From: Gammaproteobacteria bacterium
Lineage (GTDB): Bacteria > Pseudomonadota > Gammaproteobacteria > GRL18
Direction: 5' to 3'
Length of the DNA stretch: 64,000 nt
Assembly: GCA_016744995.1 (NCBI GenBank)
Contig: JADGDG010000005.1
Span: 124,001-188,000 of the forward strand
The position numbers were made by a program, and so were the translations under genes. The notes beneath the pieces are model-generated. The model was not told the DNA's origin. It saw only the letters and a list, made by a program, of their open reading frames with translations, and made no database searches. Below are positions 50,551 to 58,927 of the stretch, one piece after another. Every line of letters starts with the position of its first letter. Position 1 is the stretch's first letter.

Positions 50551-50796
50551 ATGCTGAAAATACGAATTGCCGGGACAGAATCCGAATTACGCCAGATTGC
50601 TCATAAAGCGGGCAGCACTCGTATCAAACGCTTTAAAAGAGATAATGGCAAAACTACCTTTGCAATTGATGTGCAAATTTCCGTCAAAGACTTTTTAGGT
50701 AACCTGGATTTAAGTGCCTCAGAGGGTAGTGATTGCAATCCCCAGGAAATACAAGCTGAATTAGAGCAGCTGCTTGATGATATTTCAGATAAGTAA
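50551..50796 (+). CDS. Small protein of unknown function between rlmB and rpsF
   Basis: The 81-residue protein starts MLKIRIAGTESELRQIAHKAG, has a basic stretch RIKRFKRDNGK, and ends with an acidic helix IQAELEQLLDDISDK. It has no Cys, membrane segment or signal peptide. AAGGAAG lies before the ATG, 18 bases after rlmB, so it is probably expressed with it. I know no family. Confidence 0.6.
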   Translation: MLKIRIAGTESELRQIAHKAGSTRIKRFKRDNGKTTFAIDVQISVKDFLGNLDLSASEGSDCNPQEIQAELEQLLDDISDK

Positions 50797-50813
50797 GTCA
50801 TTGAAATCAGCTA

Positions 50814-50842
50814 TTGAAATCCCTTTAAATAAATAATATAAT
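50814..50842 (+). promoter_or_regulatory. Sigma-70 promoter for rpsF-rpsR-rplI
   Basis: The -35 element TTGAAA (50814-50819), a 17-base spacer and a perfect -10 element TATAAT (50837-50842) make a strong promoter. The start of transcription near 50849 leaves a leader of about 110 bases before rpsF. Confidence 0.75.
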
Positions 50843-50848
50843 ACCGCA

Positions 50849-50960
50849 CCTTTGACAGCCATGAGGCTTGTCATCTCCTTGCTTTTTGGCGATTTTAATT
50901 AATTGTCTGGAAAGCTGATTAACCACTCTTAAAGGCTAATTACCCGTAAGGATTGTCTAA
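50849..50960 (+). ncRNA. Possible S6:S18 ribosomal-protein leader upstream of rpsF
   Basis: The leader has a stem-loop GACAGCC-ATGA-GGCTTGTC (with a one-base bulge) at 50856-50874 and a CCCGTAAGG segment close to the rpsF start. A CCG near the ribosome site is the hallmark of the S6:S18 autoregulatory motif. I did not fold it, so the assignment is tentative. Confidence 0.35.
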
Positions 50961-51335
50961 ATGAGACATTATGAAATAATATTTCTTGTCCACCCGGATC
51001 AGAGTGAACAAGTACCTGCTATGATAGAGCGTTACCGTTCAACTATTGAATCTAATAGTGGAAGTATCCACCGTCTGGAAGATTGGGGACGCCGTCAACT
51101 GGCTTATCCAATTAATAAAATCCACAAAGCTCATTATGTATTAATGAATGTTGAGTGTGAGCCAGCAAGCATTGATGAATTAACTCATGCTTTTAAATTT
51201 AACGATGCCGTTATCCGTAATCTAATCATCTCTATGAAAGGTCCATACACTGATCCTTCTCCTCTGGCTAAAGAGAAAGAAGAGTCTGCGCCTGCTAAAG
51301 CAACTGAAGAAAAAGCTGCTGAAAGTAAAGCTTAA
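50961..51335 (+). CDS. rpsF: 30S ribosomal protein S6
   Basis: S6 binds the central domain of 16S rRNA as a heterodimer with S18. The 124-residue protein starts [21 protein letters not shown], contains [16 protein letters not shown] and [12 protein letters not shown], and has an acidic Glu/Lys/Ala tail. A usual S6 core is about 95-100 residues, so the tail is an extension. Confidence 0.97.
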   Translation: MRHYEIIFLVHPDQSEQVPAMIERYRSTIESNSGSIHRLEDWGRRQLAYPINKIHKAHYVLMNVECEPASIDELTHAFKFNDAVIRNLIISMKGPYTDPSPLAKEKEESAPAKATEEKAAESKA

Positions 51336-51422
51336 AGTAAGACCATTAGTTAAGGTTAATGATTAAATTAAAACTCATTAACTTGTATTTAAATAGAGAT
51401 TAAAAAGAAAAGGTGAAGAAAA

Positions 51423-51650
51423 ATGTCACGCTATTTCCGTCGTAGAAAATACTGTCGTTTTACTGCTGAGGGTATCACTGAGATCGATTATAAAGATCTG
51501 GCTACCCTGAAGAACTATGTCATGGAAAACGGTAAAATTGTACCCAGTCGTATTACTGGCACAAGTGCTAAATATCAGCGTCAGCTGTCTACAGCAATTA
51601 AACGTGCTCGTTACCTGGCTTTACTTCCATACACTGATAGTCACGATTAA
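51423..51650 (+). CDS. rpsR: 30S ribosomal protein S18
   Basis: The 75-residue protein has the S18 features [17 protein letters not shown] and [32 protein letters not shown]. It pairs with S6 in the 30S platform. AAAGGTG lies upstream of the ATG. Confidence 0.97.
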   Translation: MSRYFRRRKYCRFTAEGITEIDYKDLATLKNYVMENGKIVPSRITGTSAKYQRQLSTAIKRARYLALLPYTDSHD

Positions 51651-51651
51651 C

Positions 51652-51684
51652 CTTTCTCTTTATAACTTTTTTATAAAGAGAAAG
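51652..51684 (+). other. Long AT-rich hairpin between rpsR and rplI
   Basis: CTTTCTCTTTATAA (51652-51665) pairs perfectly over 14 bases with TTATAAAGAGAAAG (51671-51684) across a CTTTT loop. It begins two bases after the rpsR stop codon and is followed by ATTTTG. It could be a partial terminator or RNA processing site that sets the rplI level. Confidence 0.75.
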
Positions 51685-51760
51685 ATTTTGACTTGAAGAT
51701 AGTACAGGAAAAGGTAAAGGAAGAAAAAACTTTACCTAATATAATTTAGAGAGAGTTCAC

Positions 51761-52207
51761 ATGAACATTATTCTATTAGAAAAAATTAATAATCTGGGCG
51801 AACTGGGCGATCAAGTTTCTGTAAAAGCAGGTTTTGGTCGTAACTTCCTTATCCCTAATGGTAAAGCATTGCCAGCAACAAAGCCAAACATTAAAATGTT
51901 TGAAGCACGTCGTGCTGAGCTTGAAGCAACTGCGGCTGAGTCATTAGCAGCGGCCACGAGCCGTGCTGAAGGAATAAATGATAAGGAAATTGTTATTGTT
52001 CGTAAGGCCGGTGATGAAGGTCGTATGTTTGGCTCTGTAACCAATGGTGATATTGAAGAAGCATTAGTCGCTTCAGGTATTCAGGTTGAAAAACGTGAAG
52101 TCCGTATGCCAGAAGGTGCAATTCGTGAGTTGGGTGAATATGATATCGTTATTCATCTGCATACTGACGTTAATGCAACTGTCAAGGTTATTGTTGAAGC
52201 TGAGTAA
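51761..52207 (+). CDS. rplI: 50S ribosomal protein L9
   Basis: The 148-residue protein has the L9 N-terminal signature [32 protein letters not shown] (residues 1-32), a long helix rich in Ala/Glu, and a C-terminal globular domain with [12 protein letters not shown]. It is the last gene of the operon and is followed by a strong terminator. Confidence 0.97.
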   Translation: MNIILLEKINNLGELGDQVSVKAGFGRNFLIPNGKALPATKPNIKMFEARRAELEATAAESLAAATSRAEGINDKEIVIVRKAGDEGRMFGSVTNGDIEEALVASGIQVEKREVRMPEGAIRELGEYDIVIHLHTDVNATVKVIVEAE

Positions 52208-52233
52208 ATTTTAGCTTTTACAAATTACTTTGT

Positions 52234-52272
52234 AAAAAAGGCTGTTCCTTGTTATGAGGAACAGCCTTTTTT
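52234..52272 (+). terminator. Rho-independent terminator after rplI
   Basis: AGGCTGTTCCT pairs perfectly with AGGAACAGCCT across a seven-base loop (TGTTATG), extended by A/T pairs to 16 base pairs, and ends in a T run. It may also act in the reverse direction for the opposing kinase gene, because the upstream arm begins with six A. Confidence 0.93.
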
Positions 52273-52303
52273 GTTGCTAAAGAAAATATCATAAGGTCAG
52301 AAT

Positions 52304-53011
52304 CTAAGGTAATAGAAGTGTAAACCGTCCGCCGCCCAATTGTGAGTCATTATCAATTATGGTTGAACCTGTTCTGTCTTTATTGGTGTGAATATTAGCA
52401 ATTTTTTCTGCAAAATAAAGCCCAAGTCCAGTGCTGCCAGACTGCATATTAATCGCTGTTTCCAATGTATCAGGATGGGCAAACATCTTCTCTGAAAATC
52501 CTTTACCATCATCTTCAATAATTATTTTAAGATAGTCACCTTCTATTGCCGCACTGAGTTTGATGTGTTTATCAGCATAGCGAATTGAATTATTGATAGT
52601 GCTGTTAATGATGGTTGAAATCAAATCTTTGTCAAAAAACCATTCAATACTGTCATCACAATCCATATCAATTGAAAAATCATGACGGGCTCTTATTTGA
52701 GTATTGTTGATAATGAGCTCATCAAGAAAGTCGTAGAGATTATACTGATCAGGCTGTATCGAAAACAAATGGGTTTCCATTTTGTACAATGAAAGTAGTT
52801 GTACCAGCGAGTTATTAATACGATGCAATTCATATTGAATAGTGGATATGCTTTCCTTTTGTTCGGGAAGTGCTGAATCAAGGTTGTGATACAGTATTTC
52901 AAGGCCACTTAAGGAGATTAGCAGAGAGTTTTTAATATCATGGATGAATGACATTAAGACAGCATTAAATTGCTCAGAAGAATATGCAGTATCGGTTTGT
53001 GAATGGGACAT
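52304..53011 (-). CDS. Cytosolic sensor histidine kinase
   Basis: The 235-residue protein has a short phospho-acceptor helix with FIHDIKNSLLISLSGLE (His near residue 24) and a GHKL ATPase domain with STINNSIRYADKH, EDDGKGFS, STGLGLYFAE and GGGRFTLLLP. It lacks a sensor domain and membrane helices, so input probably comes from a partner protein. Its start shares one base with the end of the REC-TPR gene, making the pair a likely two-component unit. Confidence 0.85.
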   Translation of the reverse strand: MSHSQTDTAYSSEQFNAVLMSFIHDIKNSLLISLSGLEILYHNLDSALPEQKESISTIQYELHRINNSLVQLLSLYKMETHLFSIQPDQYNLYDFLDELIINNTQIRARHDFSIDMDCDDSIEWFFDKDLISTIINSTINNSIRYADKHIKLSAAIEGDYLKIIIEDDGKGFSEKMFAHPDTLETAINMQSGSTGLGLYFAEKIANIHTNKDRTGSTIIDNDSQLGGGRFTLLLP

Positions 53012-54564
53012 TAACTAAGCTCCGAATAAATGTGTTCCAGCTTTTGGTATTTTTTATTATTTTTGTCCAGGTTTTGACTGATATCAAGAAAATGCCTTGC
53101 CCTGTCAAGTAAGTCAGGATTTTTACCAGTTCCTTTGAGATAAAATAAATAGGCCTGTGCAGCATTCATATTGACAGAGATCCTATCGGGCAGGTTCTCA
53201 GCAGCATCCGCAAATATTCGGGTGGATTGAAGTAAATGATTGTTATTATAGAGTCGCATACCCTTACCATTTTGAAGAAGGTAGTGGTATTTTTTAGTCA
53301 TTTCTCCAATATTGCTCTGTTCATGACCATTTTTATTATTAATATCATCTTTTAGAGCTTCGGCTAGCTCTGTTTCACCCAGATCTTCAGTTGTGGCGAT
53401 GAGATCTTTTTGAAATTCAGGAGATAATTCAGATAGGTGTCCATGAATATTAGCAATGGCCTGCTGAAATAAATCACGGGCATTATCTTCATGTCCCAAC
53501 TTGAGTTGCGCCATGCTTTCAACAAACTGAGTATGCAGTAATGCGGCTTTATCTTTTTTATAGGTTTTTTGCGCAGAACGAATTGTTTGGGTGGCTTGTT
53601 TGCCCTTGCCGGAGTCAACATAGAGTTTGACCAGATTCATATTGTCATTGATGCTGCCAAAGCAGGAATTTTTGCCATGCAGTATGGCTTTTTTTAATGA
53701 TTTTTCTGCAGTGTTCTGATCATTGTTTTGCAGTGCAACCTGAGCCAGATGCTGCTGTCTGGAGATTGTATTGGGAGATATTTTAGTGGCATTGCTGAGG
53801 ACATTCTGTACTTCTTTAGTCTTTCCCTGATATTCTAAAATCTGTGCTAACAGATCATAAGCTTCAATATAATTATTATTTTCCTTGATGACTTCTTCCA
53901 GTAGAGACTGAGCTGATTTGTGTTTGTTTTGTTCGATTAATACTTTTGCTTTGCCTACTTTTGCCCATTGAAAGTCTCTTATGTCGAGTGCTTTTTCATA
54001 GACTTTCAGGGCGATATCCAACTCATTTCCTGCCAGAGCAATCTCACCTTTGAGTTTGCCGATATCTAAAGCCTGCCGACTGTGTATAGCTATCTTTTCA
54101 TCTGCGATTGCTAAAGCTTTAGAATATTCTTTTTTATTGTAAGCCTTATAAATATCCTTCATGATTGATTTTTTTTCAACCAGCATTTGCAGACGTTTAA
54201 GTAATAAGTCTTTTGGAAAGGGTTTGTTCAGATAACCATCAGGGCGGTATTCCACTGCCGCCATGACCATACTCTGGGCATTTTCTGCGGTGATCATAAT
54301 GTAAATTGTGCCATAAGGAATTAAATGGCGATGCATGATTTCTTCAAGTAGTTGCTGCCCATTTTGACCGTCACCGAGATTATAATCGCACAAAATAACA
54401 TCAAACTTGTTATAGGTGACTTTTTTCAAGGCATCAGCAGCATCTTTGGCATCGTCAATGTGTTGAGCGCCGCAGCTGACCAGAATTGAGCGGAGCATTG
54501 AGCGATAATTGGCAAAATCGTCAATGATAAGAAAATGTATTTTTGAAAGATCCAGTCGGGGCAT
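53011..54564 (-). CDS. Response regulator with receiver and TPR repeats
   Basis: The 517-residue protein has an N-terminal receiver domain (FLIIDDFANYRSML; phospho-Asp in DVILCDYNLGDG) and then a long array of tetratricopeptide repeats (about residues 145-480). No DNA-binding or enzymatic output domain is present, so the output is likely protein-protein contact. It is co-transcribed with the small kinase downstream. Confidence 0.85.
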   Translation of the reverse strand: MPRLDLSKIHFLIIDDFANYRSMLRSILVSCGAQHIDDAKDAADALKKVTYNKFDVILCDYNLGDGQNGQQLLEEIMHRHLIPYGTIYIMITAENAQSMVMAAVEYRPDGYLNKPFPKDLLLKRLQMLVEKKSIMKDIYKAYNKKEYSKALAIADEKIAIHSRQALDIGKLKGEIALAGNELDIALKVYEKALDIRDFQWAKVGKAKVLIEQNKHKSAQSLLEEVIKENNNYIEAYDLLAQILEYQGKTKEVQNVLSNATKISPNTISRQQHLAQVALQNNDQNTAEKSLKKAILHGKNSCFGSINDNMNLVKLYVDSGKGKQATQTIRSAQKTYKKDKAALLHTQFVESMAQLKLGHEDNARDLFQQAIANIHGHLSELSPEFQKDLIATTEDLGETELAEALKDDINNKNGHEQSNIGEMTKKYHYLLQNGKGMRLYNNNHLLQSTRIFADAAENLPDRISVNMNAAQAYLFYLKGTGKNPDLLDRARHFLDISQNLDKNNKKYQKLEHIYSELS

Positions 54565-54636
54565 ATAATAGTCTTAAAGTAGTAGAGGCTATTTAAGGAT
54601 AGCAAAAAGAAGCTTAATAACAAGCTTCCAGTCTAT

Positions 54637-55068
54637 TTATCTGAGATCATCATCGGTTTCATTAACATCAACCTGGCCGGACATCCTGCGTCGAACATGT
54701 GACCATGACATACCGATTGCTAATACCATGGATAATAAACTCAAAACAATATAAGTGATAGTTTGAATACTGTCAGCAGGGACAATTCCCCAGTCGATGA
54801 CCATCCACAACAAGGTACCAAAGAAAGCAAAAGCCAGAACTAAGCCGATAATACCTAATGATGTAATTGTTGCACGAATATAAACAGCCCAGCCAATAAG
54901 CAGGATAATAGCAGAAAAAGCCATTAATGGTTCAAAACCTGTTTCCAGGCCAGTGAGTATCCAGTGATAAAAAGAATAACCGCTGGGGTTAAATGTTGCA
55001 AAAACTAAAATAAGTGCAAAAAACAAACGAACAAAAAAACTTTCAAAACTAAATGCATTACTGGCCAT
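54637..55068 (-). CDS. Four-helix membrane protein of unknown function
   Basis: The 143-residue protein has four hydrophobic helices at about 10-28, 43-62, 67-92 and 100-122, and a hydrophilic tail RRRMSGQVDVNETDDD. It contains the segment FNPSGYSFYHW, conserved-looking between helices 1 and 2. It resembles uncharacterised conserved proteobacterial membrane proteins (possibly DUF6524, from memory). No function is assigned. Confidence 0.65.
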   Translation of the reverse strand: MASNAFSFESFFVRLFFALILVFATFNPSGYSFYHWILTGLETGFEPLMAFSAIILLIGWAVYIRATITSLGIIGLVLAFAFFGTLLWMVIDWGIVPADSIQTITYIVLSLLSMVLAIGMSWSHVRRRMSGQVDVNETDDDLR

Positions 55069-55167
55069 GATGATGAACCTTTACTCTTTATTAAATACAG
55101 ATACTTATTTTACTAAAGAAGTTGCAATGAAGCCAATACATGAAGCGATTACTGTTAATTGAGGTTC

Positions 55168-56919
55168 TCAGGTGGCAAGAAAATAAAAAAGGATTAAATT
55201 TAAGAACAATGAAATAATGCTGAAAGTTCGCCAAAAAAGCATTGGATTACGCTCAATAAGAGGGATTGCATTGGTTTCCAAAAAGTGAGGATTTGGATTT
55301 TGTAGATCGTGCAGGAACTCAAACACATCCTCATGGCGAACTTTAATATCTAATGACAGCGCCTTTTGTATAGCACCATCCATCCAGTTGGGCACCATCG
55401 GGTTTAAATGAATGCTGGCAACATATTGTAATTGGGAAAGTTGTCGATAAGTCGCTTTTTCCGGCATATCCCTGCCGAAGGGTAAGTGATTATTCAGCAG
55501 TTCATAGGTAATAACGGCCAGTGAATATAAATCACTGCGTTCATCACCGGACTGACCCAGATAAAATTCAGGTGCACTATAGTTAACTGTACCTAAAATA
55601 GTTTCATCTGATGTTTGCTTTTTCATTTCATTGATACCGGCAATTTTAACAGAGCCGAAATCAATAATTTTAACTTTTCCTTCTGGGGAGATCATTATAT
55701 TTTCAGGTTTTAAATCCTGATGTAACATTTCCAGACGATGAAATGCTCTTAAGCCCCGAGTTATCTGTTCAATAATGGGCAACACCTGTTCAATTGGCGG
55801 CAAAGGATTTTTCTGCATCCATTCCCTCAGGGTGATCCCTTCGAGAAATTCTGCCACATAATAGAGTGTACGTGGTTTTTTTTCCAGGCTGATGATTTTT
55901 AGAACATAGGGTGAATCAATACGTTTGCCAGCCCATTCTTCGTGGAGAAATTGTTCGATAAAAAATTCATCATCCTGATAATTAATAGAAGGTGTCTTTA
56001 AAATAACGGTTTGTTTAGTGTCTTGATCCAGGGCGGTATAAATTTGGGTACGCTTACTGGCATGAATTTCTTTAATGATCTGGTAACCATCAAGGATCAT
56101 TCCAGGCTCTAACGGAGGAGGAAATGGCAGTTCATGGGCCTTTTGCAGCACCTCTTCTTCCTCAGCCAGTGGTAAATTATCTATTTTTAACAACTGCAGG
56201 CTTAAATTATCATCACTCTGATTCTTGCTGGCCTGTTGGGCAATTTCAAAACAGGTTTGTTTTAATAAATTATTATCATAATTAATACTACTGGAACGAG
56301 AGAGTATTTCCCTGAGTGATTTAGTGGTGATGAAATCATGAATGCCATCAGTGGATAATAAAAAAATATCATCTTTTTCCAGGGGAATTTTGCGATAATC
56401 AATATCCAGATGCAGATCAATACCCATTGCCCGATTAAGATAATTTTTTTCGTCGGAAACCCAGAATCGATGATCTCGGGTTAATTGCTCCAGTTCACCA
56501 TCACGTAAGCGATAAATGCGTGAGTCACCAATATGAAAAATATGGGCAGTGGTTGATTTTAATACCAACAGTGTCAGTGTGGTGACCATCCCTCTGGCAC
56601 TTTGGTAATCGGTATGGCCTCGGCTATATAACCAGCTGTTCAGTGCAGAGATGATTTTTTGTGATGAATTTTTTACCGTCCATGAATCGGGGGTACTATA
56701 ATAATCATTGATAAAACCACTGATACAGGCATGGCTTGCTTCTTTGCCTGCTTCACTGGAACTCATGCCATCTGCAATGGCAATAACAATTCCCTTGTTT
56801 TTAAGGATCTGTTTTTCTGGTATCTGAGACCCGAGACAATCATCATTGTCAGCCTTAATACCTTTATCACTAAAGGAACCAAGACTGATCTCCAGCTTTT
56901 TGTTTATGGGTTTATTCAT
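55168..56919 (-). CDS. Fused PP2C phosphatase and Ser/Thr protein kinase
   Basis: The 583-residue protein has an N-terminal PP2C phosphatase domain (about 10-245: DGMSSSEAGKEAS, HIGDSRIYRL, LLSTDGIHDF). The kinase domain follows (about 275-535), with the ATP Lys in VILKTP, HQDLKPENIM (in place of HRDLKPEN), DFGS and SAPEFYLG. The Gly-rich loop is degenerate (EIHASKRTQIY). A C-terminal membrane helix (about 562-581) anchors it. A similar fusion stands next to the nitrate transporter in Pseudomonas nas loci, which suggests a role in nitrate assimilation. Confidence 0.88.
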   Translation of the reverse strand: MNKPINKKLEISLGSFSDKGIKADNDDCLGSQIPEKQILKNKGIVIAIADGMSSSEAGKEASHACISGFINDYYSTPDSWTVKNSSQKIISALNSWLYSRGHTDYQSARGMVTTLTLLVLKSTTAHIFHIGDSRIYRLRDGELEQLTRDHRFWVSDEKNYLNRAMGIDLHLDIDYRKIPLEKDDIFLLSTDGIHDFITTKSLREILSRSSSINYDNNLLKQTCFEIAQQASKNQSDDNLSLQLLKIDNLPLAEEEEVLQKAHELPFPPPLEPGMILDGYQIIKEIHASKRTQIYTALDQDTKQTVILKTPSINYQDDEFFIEQFLHEEWAGKRIDSPYVLKIISLEKKPRTLYYVAEFLEGITLREWMQKNPLPPIEQVLPIIEQITRGLRAFHRLEMLHQDLKPENIMISPEGKVKIIDFGSVKIAGINEMKKQTSDETILGTVNYSAPEFYLGQSGDERSDLYSLAVITYELLNNHLPFGRDMPEKATYRQLSQLQYVASIHLNPMVPNWMDGAIQKALSLDIKVRHEDVFEFLHDLQNPNPHFLETNAIPLIERNPMLFWRTFSIISLFLNLILFYFLAT

Positions 56920-56954
56920 ATTAAGATTCTTGTGTATTAAGTGCTAATTGTCAA

Positions 56955-58433
56955 TTAATCCACTTCAATCATCTCAACCGTGCCGTCAGGTAAAACTTCA
57001 GCCATATGTCCTTTGGGCTCCTCAATAAACTGAATGGCAATCAGTACAAAAAGTGCTGCTCCAGCGATGGTTAAAAAGAATATCTGTGGTGAGACAAATG
57101 AAAGTACAGTGAGAAATAATACAGCACCGACATTACCATAGGCACCCACCATACCAGCAATTTGACCAGTCATGCGACGTTTAATCAGTGGTACCATGGC
57201 AAAGACCGCGCCTTCCCCAGCTTGTACAAAAAATGAACAAAGCATAGTGACCATAACAGCTAAAAATAATGACCAGCTGGATTCAATTTGACTCATAATA
57301 AAATAACCTGCAACCAGCCCTAACAAAAATATGGTCAATGATTTTTTGCGGCCGTATTTATCACTGATAAGTCCTCCACCAGGGCGGGCAATCAGATTCA
57401 TAAAAGCAAAACCAGATGCTAACAAACCCGCCATCACTGCTGTTACACCATGACTTTCGCTAAAGGTGTCATAGAAGAACAAAGGTAACATAGAAACTAC
57501 TGCCAGCTCAGAGCCAAAGGTCACCATGTAGGCTAAATCCAGAATAGCAACCTGTTTAAACTTATAACGGTGAATTTCAGGGACAGGTTTTTTTAAGTGT
57601 TCACTGTTGATATGAAATATTTTGTAAACATTGTATAAGAATAAAATCCAAATACCTGCATAAATCATATTAGCAGTACTGCCCTCAAGTAAGCTGACTC
57701 CTGCTGGAGAAAGCTTCCAGGTGAGTAATGATAAGGTAGCATACATTGGAATTGACATTAAAATGTAAAAATATAAATCACCTTTAGAAGTGACTTCCAT
57801 GGCGCCTATACGCTTTGGTTTAAAGTAAGTTGAACCTTTAGGTGTATCGGTGACACTGAAGAAATAAATGGCTGCATAAATCAGAGCAATTACCCCGGTC
57901 AAAGCAATGGCATATCTCCAACCATCATCACCACCAAAAGCCAGAGCAATCGTTGGCAGGCTCATTGCAGCAGCAGCAGAGCCGAAATTACCCCAACCTC
58001 CATATATACCTTCAGCAACGCCTACCTGTTTTGCAGGGAACCACTCGCCCATCATGCGGATACCAATGACAAATCCAGCACCGACAAAACCCATTAAGAA
58101 ACGAGCCAATGCAAGTTGCTCAAATGTATCAGCCAGAGCAAACATAAAGCAGGGAATACTACCCAGTGATAAGAGTGAGGCATAGGTTCTTTTGGGACCA
58201 AACTTATCAACCAGCATACCGATAATGATACGGGCAGGAATGGTCAGGGCTACATTTAAGATTAACAGTGTTTTAATTTGTTGAGAGCTTAAGCCCAGAG
58301 TTTCTTTAATTGCAATAAGAAGGGGTGCGTGATTAAACCAGACAAAAAAGCTGATAAAAAAAGCAATCCAGGTTAAGTGCAGAATCTTTGTTTTTCCGGT
58401 AAAGGAAAACAAATTCAGTTTGCTTGCAGACAT
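56955..58433 (-). CDS. NarK/NasA nitrate-nitrite MFS transporter
   Basis: The 492-residue inner-membrane protein has about 12 helices with a long central loop. The two nitrate signatures are [11 protein letters not shown] (about residue 143) and [11 protein letters not shown] (about residue 425). The MFS motif DKFGPKR and its counterpart SDKYGRKK are present. Conserved arginines in [10 protein letters not shown] and NLIARPGGG fit the substrate-binding sites. An NtrC-like box and a sigma-54-like promoter lie upstream, which fits a nitrate assimilation role (NasA). Confidence 0.9.
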   Translation of the reverse strand: MSASKLNLFSFTGKTKILHLTWIAFFISFFVWFNHAPLLIAIKETLGLSSQQIKTLLILNVALTIPARIIIGMLVDKFGPKRTYASLLSLGSIPCFMFALADTFEQLALARFLMGFVGAGFVIGIRMMGEWFPAKQVGVAEGIYGGWGNFGSAAAAMSLPTIALAFGGDDGWRYAIALTGVIALIYAAIYFFSVTDTPKGSTYFKPKRIGAMEVTSKGDLYFYILMSIPMYATLSLLTWKLSPAGVSLLEGSTANMIYAGIWILFLYNVYKIFHINSEHLKKPVPEIHRYKFKQVAILDLAYMVTFGSELAVVSMLPLFFYDTFSESHGVTAVMAGLLASGFAFMNLIARPGGGLISDKYGRKKSLTIFLLGLVAGYFIMSQIESSWSLFLAVMVTMLCSFFVQAGEGAVFAMVPLIKRRMTGQIAGMVGAYGNVGAVLFLTVLSFVSPQIFFLTIAGAALFVLIAIQFIEEPKGHMAEVLPDGTVEMIEVD

Positions 58434-58474
58434 GGGTGTGTTCTCTTGAATTGTTTATTAATAATTCTTTTAAG

Positions 58475-58489
58475 GCATTTAACAGGCCA
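58475..58489 (-). promoter_or_regulatory. Possible sigma-54 promoter for the nitrate transporter
   Basis: On the minus strand the sequence reads TGGCCTGTTAAATGC. GG and GC are 10 bases apart and TGGC matches the -24 element; the -12 element is ATGC in place of TTGC. The inferred start of transcription near 58463 is 30 bases before the ATG. Confidence 0.55.
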
Positions 58490-58554
58490 AATAATTTAAA
58501 CTTATGTTAATAAAGGAAAACATTGATAATCAGGCTTATTTTAAGCTAGTGGAC

Positions 58555-58569
58555 GCACTATTATGGTGC
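58555..58569. promoter_or_regulatory. NtrC-type binding site
   Basis: GCACTATTATGGTGC is an inverted repeat (GCACTA / TGGTGC) nearly identical to the glnA NtrC site GCACTATATTGGTGC as I remember it. Its centre is about 99 bases upstream of the inferred transcription start, the usual enhancer distance. A further TGGTGCA half-site lies near 58608. Confidence 0.6.
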
Positions 58570-58696
58570 ATGAGACTAAAGTAAAATTATGGCTGATCTA
58601 TTCCCATGGTGCATTTCACTATGCTAAGAAATTCTCATATGAAATTGCATCAAATGCCTCGACCCGTATAAAGTATTAATCGTGATAGCTATTCCC

Positions 58697-58738
58697 AACA
58701 TTCATCTGTTAACATTCATCTGTTAACATTTATCTGTT
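58697..58738. repeat. Three 14-bp tandem repeats upstream of hsdM
   Basis: The unit AACATTCATCTGTT occurs twice exactly and once with one change (AACATTTATCTGTT), head to tail. It lies 190 bases upstream of the hsdM start. Confidence 0.9.
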
Positions 58739-58927
58739 AGCAAGGTTCCTGATATGATCTTAATCATGAAAGATCAACAGTCTCTGGTGGAGCGGTTTTT
58801 ATGATCAATGAAAAGCTCTGAACTAATCAGGCCAAAAGACACGCTGTGTTCGGTAACTTGTCTACTTTTTACGCTAATCACTTACACAGCCCTTAAATTT
58901 CAAAAATACACCAACAATAGGAAATAA

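Larger units (their letters stand above)
58434..58927. other. 494-base divergent region between narK-like gene and hsdM
   Basis: The left part contains the sigma-54-like promoter (58475-58489) and an NtrC-type box (58555-58569). A 14-bp tandem repeat block lies at 58697-58738. I see no RNA gene or short gene in the remainder. Confidence 0.5.

Noticed and set aside
58697-58738. CRISPR array near the restriction locus
   Set aside because: Units are 14 bases, directly adjacent with no spacers, and no cas genes are present.
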